From an uncultured Saprospiraceae bacterium (GTDB lineage: Bacteria; Bacteroidota; Bacteroidia; Chitinophagales; Saprospiraceae), in NCBI GenBank assembly GCA_937924495.1, contig CALDSS010000077.1, positions 1-51,096 on the forward strand: DNA of 51,096 nt. Reading direction: 5' to 3'. The translations under genes were made by a program, and so were the position numbers. The notes beneath the pieces were generated by a model. That model was not told where the DNA came from. It was given only the letters and a program-made list of their open reading frames with translations, and did not search any database. Positions within the stretch are counted from its first letter, which is position 1, and the number at the start of each line of letters is the position of its first letter. Positions 24,336-32,700 of this stretch are shown here, one piece after another.

Positions 24336-25406
24336 TTACCACTTTTCGTGGAAAAAGGAACCGTTTACAATTGCTTGAAAATCAGTAATTTGTAATCCTT
24401 TTTCTGTCAAAGCTAATTCGAGGGAATGGATGGGTTCGTCCCATCCTTCGTCGGAAAGATTGAAGGTACCCCAATGAAAGGCCATGGATTGTTGAGATTG
24501 TACATCTTGGTGCACCTGCACTGCCTCTTCGGGGTTGATGTGAATTGGCCCCATGAACCATTCTGGTTTGTAAGCACCAATTGGAATGCAAGAAAAACGC
24601 ATTGGCCCCAGTCGTTTTCCAATGTCTTTGAAAAACGTTCCGTAGCCGCTGTCTCCAGACCAATAGATATTTCCTTTTTGTGTTTTTAAAACAAATCCGC
24701 CCCAAAGGTTGGCGTCTCGATCAAATATTCCTCTACTGGAAAAATGTTGACCAGGCGTGATATGCATTTCTATTTCATCAGTCAATTTTATAGAATCCCA
24801 CCAATCAAATGCCTGAACCTTTTTCACATATTTTTTTAGAAAAAGGTCATTTCCTAAAGTCGTGATAAACTTGGGTTGAAACTTCTTTTCTAACTTTTTA
24901 ATAGCCGAAGTATCGAGATGATCATAATGGTTATGTGAAATGAAAACGTAATCAATGGGAGGGAGGTCGTTCAGTTTTATGCCTGGTTTTAGTCTTCTAA
25001 TTGGACCAATAATTCCAAACAAACCAGCTGCCCAAGAATAAACGGGGTCAGTCAAAATGTTTACTCCGAAACATTGAATTAATATAGTAGCGTGATTGAT
25101 GTAGGTAACTCTAAATTCCTGATTGTCAACCCTTTCTATAGTTGAAGATGGTTTTACAATATCCTTTGGAATTACCCATTTGGTCGGTTTTCTGGTCAAT
25201 AAAAGTTTGAAAATTTTATCAACTTGGTTGGCATTAATTCCACCGTAATTGATAAACTTTTTACCATCAAAATGGTCTGAAATTGGACCTTGATATTTTG
25301 GAGAGGATAGAAGGTATCCACAAATCACAAACAATAAAACGAAAATTATTAGTCCAATAAATACGTAGTATAAAATAGTCATAAAAGGATTTAAGTAATC
25401 GGTCAT
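24336..25406 (-). CDS. Metallo-beta-lactamase-fold hydrolase, NAPE-PLD-like
   Basis: 356 residues. N-terminal membrane anchor about 8-32 (ILYYVFIGLIIFVLLFVICGYLL). The MBL domain follows: ATILIQCFGVNILTDPVYS, DYVFISHNHYDHLD (HxHxDH zinc site), TPGQHFSSRG, YWSGDSGYG and MAFHWGTFNLSDE. The order and spacing match COG2220 proteins related to N-acyl-phosphatidylethanolamine phospholipase D, so a membrane lipid phosphodiesterase role is possible but unproven. The first ATG is used; a second Met at residue 9 would also keep the anchor. The repeat element at 25421-25526 occupies its upstream region. Confidence 0.86.
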   Translation of the reverse strand: MTDYLNPFMTILYYVFIGLIIFVLLFVICGYLLSSPKYQGPISDHFDGKKFINYGGINANQVDKIFKLLLTRKPTKWVIPKDIVKPSSTIERVDNQEFRVTYINHATILIQCFGVNILTDPVYSWAAGLFGIIGPIRRLKPGIKLNDLPPIDYVFISHNHYDHLDTSAIKKLEKKFQPKFITTLGNDLFLKKYVKKVQAFDWWDSIKLTDEIEMHITPGQHFSSRGIFDRDANLWGGFVLKTQKGNIYWSGDSGYGTFFKDIGKRLGPMRFSCIPIGAYKPEWFMGPIHINPEEAVQVHQDVQSQQSMAFHWGTFNLSDEGWDEPIHSLELALTEKGLQITDFQAIVNGSFFHEKW

Positions 25407-25420
25407 GAATATTGATAGAA

Positions 25421-25526
25421 TAATTCGAGAATTATTTTTGTGCCAATCGAGGCAATTTTTCTTTGAATAGCCTTAGCTATTGAAATAAAAATTAACGAAG
25501 AGTGGTGCAAAAAGAAACTCGAATTA
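25421..25526. repeat. 106-bp palindromic element related to 4392-4559
   Basis: Outer TAATTCGAG (25421-25429) and CTCGAATTA (25518-25526) are perfect inverted repeats. The inside has AATTTTT...AAAAATT stems with an AATAGCCTTAGCTATT tip and ends GAAGAGTGGTGCAAAA. The inside is homologous to that of the element at 4392, while the outer arms are unrelated. It fills the space between the MBL gene start and the aroQ stop. Confidence 0.65.
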
Positions 25527-25551
25527 CTTATTAGTATTTTTGGACGGTTAC

Positions 25552-25965
25552 TTACATCAAATATCGAACAGCTAATTCATAGCCTCTCAAACCAAGCCCA
25601 ACAATCACGCCCTCACAAACAGCAGAAAAGTAAGAATGTTGTCGAAATGCTTCGCGTGCATAGACGTTTGAAATATGAACCTCCACAACGGGTGGCTCAA
25701 TCGCGGCGATGGTATCTCTAATGGCAATAGAAGTGTGCGTGTATGCACCACCATTCAGAACAATACCTTCATAATCATAATTGGCTTCTTGCAATTTGTC
25801 AATGATTTCACCTTCATGATTGGATTGGAAATAATTGATGGTGATTGTTGGAAACTCCTGTTGCAAAATGAGTAGATATTCCTCAAAGGTTTCTTCACCG
25901 TAGATTTCAGGTTCACGTGTGCCCAATAGGTTTAGGTTTGGGCCGTTGATAATTAATAACTTCAT
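25552..25965 (-). CDS. aroQ: Type II 3-dehydroquinate dehydratase
   Basis: 137 residues, a complete small AroQ. It begins MKLLIINGPNLNLLGTREPEIYG with active-site R17 and Y22; other hallmarks are FQSNHEGEIID, GIVLNGGAYTHTS and VVEVHISN. It converts 3-dehydroquinate to 3-dehydroshikimate in the shikimate pathway, in the cytosol, as a dodecamer in this family. It starts 5 nt after the coaBC stop and is probably cotranscribed with it; the two pathways are unrelated, so the pairing looks like simple housekeeping linkage. Confidence 0.96.
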   Translation of the reverse strand: MKLLIINGPNLNLLGTREPEIYGEETFEEYLLILQQEFPTITINYFQSNHEGEIIDKLQEANYDYEGIVLNGGAYTHTSIAIRDTIAAIEPPVVEVHISNVYAREAFRQHSYFSAVCEGVIVGLGLRGYELAVRYLM

Positions 25966-25970
25966 GATTA

Positions 25971-27164
25971 TCAGTCGTTTAGGAGTTTTTCAATTTCATC
26001 CACAATTTCATCTGCTACTTGAGTTTTTAATTTTAATTTCAATGGTTTTTCAGAACCATCTTTAAAAATAAAAGTCACCTTATTGGTATCATGACCGAAG
26101 CCCGCACCTTTATCTCTCAGCGAATTTAAAACGATAAAATCAAAGTTCTTTCTTTCAACTTTTCCTTTGGCATTCGCTTTTTCGTTGTTGGTTTCGAGTG
26201 CAAAACCAATGGTTAATTGACCTTTCTTTTTGGTTTCTCCTAATGCCTTGGCGATGTCTTTGGTGCGTTCCAATTCGACCGCCATGTCGCCTTCTTTTTT
26301 CTTTATCTTTTTATTGGAAACCGTTTTCGGTCGGTAATCTGCCACTGCTGCTGCCATGACCGCAACGTTTGCTTTTTTGAAATGCTTGGTGGCGGCTTGG
26401 TACATTTCCTCGGCCGAGGTCACGTTGATGGTGTTCACTCCTTCATGATCTGATTTTTGAGCAGTAGGGCCCAAAATCAAATGCACCTTTGCTCCGCGGT
26501 CAGCCAATTTTTCGGCAATAGCAATCCCCATTTTTCCAGTCGATCGATTTCCAATAAAACGAACGGGATCAATGGCTTCGAAAGTAGGGCCAGCCGTTAC
26601 GATGGCCGTTTTACCTTTTAGAGATTGCTTTTTTTCAAAATGAGTATTTAAAAATTTGACAATGTCCTCTGGCTCAGCCATTCGTCCATCACCTACCAAT
26701 CCACTTGCCAGTTCGCCATGACCTACTGGAATGATTTCGTTGCCATAAGATTTTAGGGTTTCTAAATTCTTTTTGGTAGAGGGGTGTTTCCACATATCCA
26801 AATCCATCGCTGGGGCAAAAAAGATAGGGCATTTTGCTGAAAGATAAACGGCACCAACCATGCTATCACAAATTCCATTCGCCAATTTCGCCATCGTATT
26901 TGCGGTAGCAGGAGCTACGACCATTGCATCTGCCCAAAGTCCCAATTCAACATGATTATTCCAACTTTCTTCAGAAATGACTTCAGAATGAACGGGTCTT
27001 TTTGATAGGGTAGAAAGGGACAACGGCGTGATAAAGGCGGCCGCAGAAGGCGTCATAATCACCTGAATCTCAGCGCCTTGCTTGATAAATAGCCGCGTCA
27101 GGAAGGCAGCTTTGTAGGCGGCGATGCTTCCTGTTATTGCAAGAATGATTTTTTTGTTTCTCAT
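25971..27164 (-). CDS. coaBC: Bifunctional phosphopantothenoylcysteine decarboxylase / phosphopantothenate-cysteine ligase
   Basis: About 397 residues. The N-terminal flavoprotein CoaC part has KIILAITGSIAAYKAAFLTR, VAPATANTMAKLANGICD and PAMDLDMWKHP. The C-terminal CoaB ligase starts at KGKTAIVTAGPTFEAIDPVRFIGNRSTGKMG and includes VMAAAVADYRPK. Together they make 4'-phosphopantetheine from phosphopantothenate and cysteine (CoA synthesis). Start ATG at 27164 (MRNKKIILAI) is preferred over an in-frame TTG at 27173, which overlaps the -7 promoter box. It leads a two-gene unit with aroQ. Confidence 0.96.
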   Translation of the reverse strand: MRNKKIILAITGSIAAYKAAFLTRLFIKQGAEIQVIMTPSAAAFITPLSLSTLSKRPVHSEVISEESWNNHVELGLWADAMVVAPATANTMAKLANGICDSMVGAVYLSAKCPIFFAPAMDLDMWKHPSTKKNLETLKSYGNEIIPVGHGELASGLVGDGRMAEPEDIVKFLNTHFEKKQSLKGKTAIVTAGPTFEAIDPVRFIGNRSTGKMGIAIAEKLADRGAKVHLILGPTAQKSDHEGVNTINVTSAEEMYQAATKHFKKANVAVMAAAVADYRPKTVSNKKIKKKEGDMAVELERTKDIAKALGETKKKGQLTIGFALETNNEKANAKGKVERKNFDFIVLNSLRDKGAGFGHDTNKVTFIFKDGSEKPLKLKLKTQVADEIVDEIEKLLND

Positions 27165-27170
27165 TGTAGG

Positions 27171-27178
27171 CAAAAGTA
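27171..27178 (-). promoter_or_regulatory. -7 box of the coaBC-aroQ unit
   Basis: Minus strand TACTTTTG matches TAnnTTTG and ends 6 nt before the ATG of coaBC. The transcript would therefore begin at or very near the start codon, a leaderless or nearly leaderless message. No -33 TTG is evident. Confidence 0.5.
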
Positions 27179-27282
27179 AGTTTTTTGTAAAGAAGTTGCA
27201 GTTCGAGGCGTTGGAAAAGTTAAATAGAGGAAGGTTTTATAAAACAAAAGTTGCCTTCGGGTGAATAAGTAAGTAGTTCCAC

Positions 27283-27290
27283 TATTTTTG
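27283..27290 (+). promoter_or_regulatory. -7 box of the RluA-type gene
   Basis: TATTTTTG matches TAnnTTTG. The expected transcription start is near 27297, which supports translation beginning well upstream of the first ATG at 27413. Confidence 0.45.
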
Positions 27291-27307
27291 CGGCAAATTA
27301 TCAAACA

Positions 27308-28996
27308 ATCGAACATTCTCTATTTCATAAATTTAAGGGTGATATAAAAGGAATCGCACTTCCAGAACGATTTACTTTTCCTTTTTATTACGAGCCACAC
27401 GCGCTGTGCATTATGGCTGCGCAAGAATTGCAGGCATATCTAATGACTCATGATTGGGAACATAATTTTGGTTTGGTAGAAGGTAAAACAGATTTGCCCA
27501 TTGGAAAGATGTTTGGGGTTTTGGTGATCGAAAATTTGAAAGGTGAAATCGGTTATTTGACGGCCTTTTCAGGAAAATTAAATGGAACGAATCAGCATCC
27601 GATTTTTGTGCCTTCGGTTTTTGATATGTTTGAGGAGGACAACTTTTTTATGAAAGGAATGAAAGAGTTGGATATCATCAATAAGCGGGTAGTGGAGTTG
27701 GAGCAGCAACCTGAATTAGCTGTGGCAAAAAGTGTTTTTGAAAAAGAGGAAGCCAAAGCAAATGACGATTTGACCAATGAAAGAGCTGCCGTAAAAGCTG
27801 CCAAGAAAATTAGAAATCAAAGAAGAAAAGAAGCGGCGAATACCTTGACAGATGCAGCGTTAGCAATTTTAAAAGAAGAGTTGAAGGAGGAAAGTCTCAC
27901 AAAAAGCAGAACATTAAAACGACTTGCAAAATATTGGGAAGAACGTTTGGCAACCGAAAAAAAGAAATTAGAATTTTATACGGACGAAATTGATTCCCTA
28001 AAAGAAAAACGAAAAAACAAATCTGCGGAGCTTCAAAAACAATTATTTGAAGGCTATCAGTTTTTGAATGTGAAAGGTGATACCAAAAGTCTCTTTGATA
28101 TATTCATCAACACGTTTGATAATAAACCACCGTCGGGTGCTGGTGAATGTGCAGCGCCAAAATTGCTCCAATACGCTTTCAAAAATAATTTGAAACCCAT
28201 CGCTATTGCTGAGTTTTGGTGGGGCAAATCACCGAGTTCGGAGATTAGAAAACATCAGATGTTTTACCCTGCTTGTCGTGGGAAATGTGAACCCATTCTC
28301 GCCCACATGTTGGATGGAATTGAGATGGATGAAAATCCACTCTTGATTAATCCAGCAGAAGGGAAGACGATTTCAACCGTTTTTGAAGATGAGCATTTGG
28401 TGGTCATCAACAAACCTGCGGAGTTTCTTTCTGTGCCTGGCAAGACGGTTCAAGATTCAGTTTGGCTGCGGATGAAACAGCGATTCCCAAAAGCAACGGG
28501 CCCATTGATTGTCCACCGATTGGATATGTCCACTTCGGGTTTGATGTTGATTGCCAAGTCAAAAGAGGTACATAAATTTTTGCAAAAGCAATTTGAAAAA
28601 AGAACTATCAAGAAACGATATGTCGCGCTACTCGATGGAATTGTGGAGAAAAAAGAAGGTGCTATTGATTTGCCAATTCGTGTAGATTTGGATAATCGGC
28701 CACAACAATTAGTTTGTTATAAACATGGAAAATCTGCTCGAACGAATTGGAAAGTTGTTGAGCATATTGATAAAAAAACTTTGATTCATTTCTTTCCGGT
28801 TACTGGGCGGACTCATCAATTACGAGTGCATGCTGCTCATGCTGATGGTTTGAATACGCCAATTGTTGGAGATGATTTGTATGGGTTGCGCGGAGAACGC
28901 TTGCATCTTCATGCGGAGGTTTTGGAATTTGAGCATCCTGTTTCGAGGGAGCGGATGCGGGTGGAGGTTGAGGCGGAGTTTTCTTTGAGACGTTGA
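27308..28996 (+). CDS. RluA-family pseudouridine synthase with long N-terminal extension
   Basis: About 562 residues if translation starts near 27308. The catalytic domain is in the last 210 residues: LVVINKPAEFLSVPGK, HRLDMSTSGLMLIAKS with the catalytic Asp, KKRYVALLDG and PVTGRTHQLRVHAAHA. The N-terminal half holds a charged coiled-coil stretch (about 100-230) and ECAAPKLLQYAFKNNLKPIAIAEFWWG, as in the large Bacteroidota RluA group. It isomerises uridine in rRNA or tRNA; the target site is unknown. The reading frame stays open upstream of the first ATG (27413) and encodes ERFTFPFYYEPHALCIMAA, which looks genuine, yet it contains no suitably placed ATG, GTG or TTG; the start is set tentatively at ATC 27308. 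Confidence 0.85.
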   Translation: MEHSLFHKFKGDIKGIALPERFTFPFYYEPHALCIMAAQELQAYLMTHDWEHNFGLVEGKTDLPIGKMFGVLVIENLKGEIGYLTAFSGKLNGTNQHPIFVPSVFDMFEEDNFFMKGMKELDIINKRVVELEQQPELAVAKSVFEKEEAKANDDLTNERAAVKAAKKIRNQRRKEAANTLTDAALAILKEELKEESLTKSRTLKRLAKYWEERLATEKKKLEFYTDEIDSLKEKRKNKSAELQKQLFEGYQFLNVKGDTKSLFDIFINTFDNKPPSGAGECAAPKLLQYAFKNNLKPIAIAEFWWGKSPSSEIRKHQMFYPACRGKCEPILAHMLDGIEMDENPLLINPAEGKTISTVFEDEHLVVINKPAEFLSVPGKTVQDSVWLRMKQRFPKATGPLIVHRLDMSTSGLMLIAKSKEVHKFLQKQFEKRTIKKRYVALLDGIVEKKEGAIDLPIRVDLDNRPQQLVCYKHGKSARTNWKVVEHIDKKTLIHFFPVTGRTHQLRVHAAHADGLNTPIVGDDLYGLRGERLHLHAEVLEFEHPVSRERMRVEVEAEFSLRR

Positions 28997-29277
28997 TAGG
29001 ACACGGATTTAACGGATAAAAAGGATTAGGACGGATTTTTTTAGAGTTTGATGGTGCTTGGTATCAACAACCCAATAACTATCGAGTCTAAGATAATTCA
29101 GAATAGTACTTGCAGCCTTTAGCCAATTTAAAAATTGCTCTAAAGCCAAATTATAGGCACTATAAATTCTTTTACCTTCGAGAAAAAATCCGTGGTTATC
29201 TGCGTTAATCCGTGTCATCCGCGTTCCTCTAAGTCACTCCATGAAATTCGCTCAAATAATTCACTTAAATTTTATTC

Positions 29278-29769
29278 ATGCCATTTCATTCTAATCGATT
29301 GATTTACAATAAGTTAAAGCCAGAGGATTTAGAAAATTATTTATCTGTGGTTGGAAGTATAGATGTGATGAAATATACTTCGGGTTTTGCCTATTCGAGA
29401 GAGCAGGGTATCAGTCGGTTTGAAAGAGATTTGGAACAAAATAAGTTATATAGAAAAGTGGGGTATTATGCTGTCCGAGAGGAGGATGGAGAATTTATTG
29501 GCTATTCCAAATTGCAATTTGTAAATCCGACTACTTTAGAATTGGGGTATTGCATTTTGAAAAAATACTGGCGTCATGGTTACGGCACCGAAATCTCCAA
29601 AGCATTGGTTAGCTTTGCAGCGACTTTAGAATCTTACAAAACCCTAATCGCCATCACTCATCCTGAAAATGAAAATTCTCAAAAAATACTTTTAAAGAGT
29701 GGTTTTGAGTTTGAGAAAGAGATTGAATATGAGGGGCAGGTTGCCAATCGATTTATTCTTAGTTTTTAA
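29278..29769 (+). CDS. GNAT acetyltransferase, RimJ/RimL type
   Basis: 163 residues. Typical layout: NRLIYNKLKPEDLENYLSVV at the N-terminus, GYYAVREEDGEFIGYSKLQF, LELGYCILKKYWRHGYGTEISKAL as motif A (R/Q-x-x-G-x-G/A with HGYGTE) and HPENENSQKILLKSGFEFEKE as the conserved C-terminal motif with Asn-Ser. It transfers acetyl from acetyl-CoA to an amine of a protein or small molecule. ATG start. The lipoprotein gene follows after 11 nt, probably in one transcript. The 29009-29218 stretch upstream is non-coding repeat-type sequence. Confidence 0.9.
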   Translation: MPFHSNRLIYNKLKPEDLENYLSVVGSIDVMKYTSGFAYSREQGISRFERDLEQNKLYRKVGYYAVREEDGEFIGYSKLQFVNPTTLELGYCILKKYWRHGYGTEISKALVSFAATLESYKTLIAITHPENENSQKILLKSGFEFEKEIEYEGQVANRFILSF

Positions 29770-29780
29770 ATTTCTAAATT

Positions 29781-30407
29781 ATGAAAAACATATTCTGCTA
29801 TTCAATTTTACTTTTTGGATTTTTCCTAATTGGCTGCGAAGGAGAACCTACCGTTCAAAAAGAGCAAATCGATGTTTCCTCGGAAGAGGCAAAAGAAGCG
29901 ATTGATGATTTGGCAAACAAGGCCAAAAAATTCTTGGATGGAAATGGTATTGATAAAATCAAAAACGTGATTGATGAAGTGGCGGAGAAAGGTAAAAATA
30001 TCACAGATGACAGTAAAATTTGGAAAGAGAAATTGAAGGAAATCGAAAAAGATGAAGACCTGCAAGCACTCCTCAAAAGATTTGAAGACGAAGGGCAGGA
30101 GTTGGAAACTAAGTTGGAAAGATTCGGAAATGCTGTTGAAAATGATCCGGCGCTGAAAGAACAAGTCGAAAGCATTCGCAACCGAAAAGACTTGCAAGAA
30201 TTTTTGAAAGGGTATGAAGGGCCAGCCAAAGTCATCTTAGAGGATTTGGAAGAAACGCTCGGCCATATTAATGAAAACGGTCTTATTGAGAAAAAGCTAA
30301 AAGAACTGGAAAATGATGAAGAAATTCGTGCTTTATTAAAAAAGTATGAAACGGATGGGAAAGAGATTTTGGAAAAGATAGAAGGACTCTTTCAGCAAGC
30401 GCAATAG
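29781..30407 (+). CDS. Coiled-coil lipoprotein with internal repeat
   Basis: 208 residues. Signal MKNIFCYSILLFGFFLIGC, with the lipid Cys at 19. The mature part is almost entirely charged helix (K, E, D, L) with heptad spacing. A 32-residue unit is duplicated: KLKEIEKDEDLQALLKRF in the middle and KLKELENDEEIRALLKKY near the end, each followed by E(D/T)(E/D)G. A periplasmic or envelope spacer or scaffold is plausible; no enzyme motif is present. A strong inverted repeat follows at 30416-30467. Confidence 0.72.
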   Translation: MKNIFCYSILLFGFFLIGCEGEPTVQKEQIDVSSEEAKEAIDDLANKAKKFLDGNGIDKIKNVIDEVAEKGKNITDDSKIWKEKLKEIEKDEDLQALLKRFEDEGQELETKLERFGNAVENDPALKEQVESIRNRKDLQEFLKGYEGPAKVILEDLEETLGHINENGLIEKKLKELENDEEIRALLKKYETDGKEILEKIEGLFQQAQ

Positions 30408-30415
30408 TTTTTTTG

Positions 30416-30467
30416 AACCACAAAAAGCACAAAAGGGTCACAAAATATTTTTGTGTCTTTTGTGGTT
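30416..30467. terminator. Long inverted repeat AACCACAAAA / TTTTGTGGTT
   Basis: The 10-bp outer arms are perfect, with further pairing inside (CACAAAA / TTTTGTG). It lies 8 nt after the lipoprotein stop and may end that transcript, although only a short T-tract follows. Similar CACAAAAAGCACAAAAGG stems are common mobile intergenic repeats. Confidence 0.5.
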
Positions 30468-30543
30468 TAATTAAATCTTCAAAGCCACCACCACCCATTC
30501 CTTTGTGTCTTTTGAAAAGGTGATTCTCACTGCTCTATTCAAC

Positions 30544-30573
30544 GATATGCCAGATTTTTAAATCTGACATATC
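30544..30573. repeat. Near-perfect 30-bp palindrome downstream of the carboxyltransferase gene
   Basis: GATATGCCAGATT pairs with AATCTGACATATC with one mismatch. It is placed 9 nt beyond the stop of the minus-strand gene at 30583. No U-run follows on that strand, so a terminator is uncertain; it may be a dispersed palindrome or mRNA-stabilising stem. Confidence 0.5.
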
Positions 30574-30582
30574 CGATTTTTT

Positions 30583-32124
30583 TTAAAGTGGAATATTCCC
30601 ATGTTTCTTTTTAGGAATACTGACCGTTTTATTTTCCAACATAGAAAATGCTATAATTAATTTCCGACGTGTATTCTTAGGAAGAATCACTTCATCAATA
30701 AATCCACGCTCTGTGGCGCTATATGGGTTCGCAAATTTCTCTGCGTATTCCGCTTCTTTTTCAGCAAGTTTTGCCGCTGGATCATCGGCAGCTTTTATTT
30801 CCTTTCGGAAAATAATTTCAGAAGCACCTTTGGCTCCCATTACTGCAATTTCGGCAGATGGCCATGCGAAATTCATGTCTGCTCCAATGTGTTTGGAGTT
30901 CATCACATCATAAGCTCCCCCATAAGCTTTTCGAGTAATAACCGAAATTCTTGGGACAGTGGCTTCACTCAATGCATAGAGCAATTTTGCACCATTGGTG
31001 ATAATTGCATTCCACTCCTGATCGGTGCCTGGCAAGAAACCCGGGACATCCACCAAGACCAATAAAGGCACATTAAAACAATCACAAGTTCTTACAAATC
31101 TCGCAGCTTTTTTTGAGCTATTGACATCTAAAACGCCTGCTAAATTCATGGGCTGATTGGCAACAATACCAATGCTTCGGCCAGCCAATCGAGCATAACC
31201 TACTACAATGTTTTCAGCATAATCTTTATGAATTTCAAAGAAAGATTCTTCATCACAAATACCCTCAATCACGTCGCGCATATCGTAGGGTTGATTGGCA
31301 CTTGGAGGAACGATGTTGTCTAATTTTTCGCGTATTTCATTGCCCGTTTCATAAGGCAGACGAATCGGTTTGTCTTCACAATTTTGAGGTAAAAAACTCA
31401 AAAGCGTTTTTACCTGATTGATACAATCAATGTCGTTTTGAGCCGTGAGATGTGTTACGCCTGACTTGGTGGAGTGAGCACTTGCACCTCCCAGTTCTTC
31501 AGAGGTAACTTCTTCGTTGGTTACTGTTTTTACCACATTTGGCCCCGTGACAAACATATAACTCGAATTTTCTACCATAATGGTGAAATCCGTCATAGCA
31601 GGGGAGTAAACTGCCCCACCAGCACATGGCCCCATGATGGCCGAAATTTGAGGAATTACACCAGACGCCATCACATTTTTATAGAAAATATCTGCATACC
31701 CACCAAGCGAGCGAACTCCCTCCTGAATACGCGCACCACCGCTATCATTCAATCCAACCAACGGTGCGCCTACCTTCATTGCCAAGTCCATGATTTTGCA
31801 AATCTTCTCGGCATGGGTCTCAGAAAGTGAGCCCCCAAAAACGGTAAAGTCTTGCGCAAAAACATAAACTAATCGACCATTCACCATGCCGTAACCTGTT
31901 ACCACGCCATCGCCATAATAGATTTCCTTTTCCATTCCAAAGTCTTTGGTACGATGCGTCACCAAGGCACCAATTTCCTCGAAAGAGCCTTCATCCAACA
32001 AGAAATGAATTCGCTCTCGCGCTGTGAGTTTTCCTTTTTTATGTTGTTTTTCAATACGAGTTTCTCCACCACCAAGGTGGGCTGCTTTGATCTTTTCGTT
32101 AAGCGTATTTATCTTTTCTGTCAC
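30583..32124 (-). CDS. pccB: Propionyl-CoA carboxylase carboxyltransferase (beta) subunit
   Basis: 513 residues, full length. Family blocks: [92 protein letters not shown] and [14 protein letters not shown]. It moves the carboxyl group from carboxybiotin to propionyl-CoA (or acetyl-CoA), giving (S)-methylmalonyl-CoA. The neighbouring epimerase, biotin carboxylase and biotin carrier favour propionyl-CoA as substrate. The start is a separate codon in an AT-rich context after a repeat-filled spacer. It could also be called methylmalonyl-CoA decarboxylase alpha, but no membrane decarboxylase partners are present. Confidence 0.93.
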   Translation of the reverse strand: MTEKINTLNEKIKAAHLGGGETRIEKQHKKGKLTARERIHFLLDEGSFEEIGALVTHRTKDFGMEKEIYYGDGVVTGYGMVNGRLVYVFAQDFTVFGGSLSETHAEKICKIMDLAMKVGAPLVGLNDSGGARIQEGVRSLGGYADIFYKNVMASGVIPQISAIMGPCAGGAVYSPAMTDFTIMVENSSYMFVTGPNVVKTVTNEEVTSEELGGASAHSTKSGVTHLTAQNDIDCINQVKTLLSFLPQNCEDKPIRLPYETGNEIREKLDNIVPPSANQPYDMRDVIEGICDEESFFEIHKDYAENIVVGYARLAGRSIGIVANQPMNLAGVLDVNSSKKAARFVRTCDCFNVPLLVLVDVPGFLPGTDQEWNAIITNGAKLLYALSEATVPRISVITRKAYGGAYDVMNSKHIGADMNFAWPSAEIAVMGAKGASEIIFRKEIKAADDPAAKLAEKEAEYAEKFANPYSATERGFIDEVILPKNTRRKLIIAFSMLENKTVSIPKKKHGNIPL

Positions 32125-32129
32125 GAGTT

Positions 32130-32194
32130 AGTTGATTTAGTTGATTGAGTTGATTGAGTTGATTGGTTGATTAACTTAATCAACTAAATCAACT
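32130..32194. repeat. Inverted repeat of AGTTGATT units, overlapping the epimerase stop
   Basis: AGTTGATTTAGTTGATT (32130-32146) is perfectly complementary to 32178-32194. Further GTTGATT units fill the space between. The right arm contains the stop codon of the methylmalonyl-CoA epimerase gene. A similar GTTGATT/TTAATTAA palindrome lies at about 37470-37535 and overlaps the stop of the MoxR gene. Confidence 0.6.
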
Positions 32195-32593
32195 CTCCTC
32201 AATCGTTTGGCAAAGTTCTATCAAAACGCCATTTGTCGATTTAGGATGAAGGAAACAAATCAACTTGTTATCTGCTCCTTTTTTTGGTTCTTTATTTAAA
32301 ATTTTGAAGCCTTTATCTGCAAGGCGTTTCATTTCTTTTTTTATGTCTTTTACCTCAAAAGCTAAGTGGTGAATTCCTTCTCCTCGTTTCTCTATAAATT
32401 TAGCAATAGCACTTTCTTCACTGCCAGCTTGGAGCAATTCAATTTTCGGTTTGCCAGTTTTGAAAAAGGAAGTTTTTACTTTTTCAGAAACGACTTCTTC
32501 GATTTTATAATGCGGTTTGCCGAGTAGTTCAGCGAAGAGTTCGTTGCTCTTTTCGAGGTCTTTGACGGCGATACCTATATGCTCTAATTTCAT
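32189..32593 (-). CDS. mce: Methylmalonyl-CoA epimerase
   Basis: 134 residues, VOC fold. It starts MKLEHIGIAVKDLEKSNELFAELLG, with metal-ligand His5; GEGIHHLAFEVKDI carries the second His, and STNGVLIELCQ the C-terminal Glu ligand. It interconverts the (S) and (R) forms of methylmalonyl-CoA between the carboxylase and the B12-dependent mutase. It sits between biotin carboxylase and carboxyltransferase genes, which fixes the pathway. The stop lies inside a palindromic repeat. The mutase genes are not in this window. Confidence 0.95.
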   Translation of the reverse strand: MKLEHIGIAVKDLEKSNELFAELLGKPHYKIEEVVSEKVKTSFFKTGKPKIELLQAGSEESAIAKFIEKRGEGIHHLAFEVKDIKKEMKRLADKGFKILNKEPKKGADNKLICFLHPKSTNGVLIELCQTIEES

Positions 32594-32700
32594 ATTAATT
32601 AATGAGTGAATGAGTGAAATTTTGAATGCGTGAATAATGGAAGTCGAAAAGAAAATGAGTAATCGAAATATTCACTCATTTCCTTTATTCCAACATTCAC

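Noticed and set aside
29009-29218. 69-codon minus-strand ORF (MTRINADNHGFF...)
   Set aside because: Starts in a CACGGATT/AATCCGTG-type intergenic repeat common in bacterial genomes; no conserved domain and no promoter seen.
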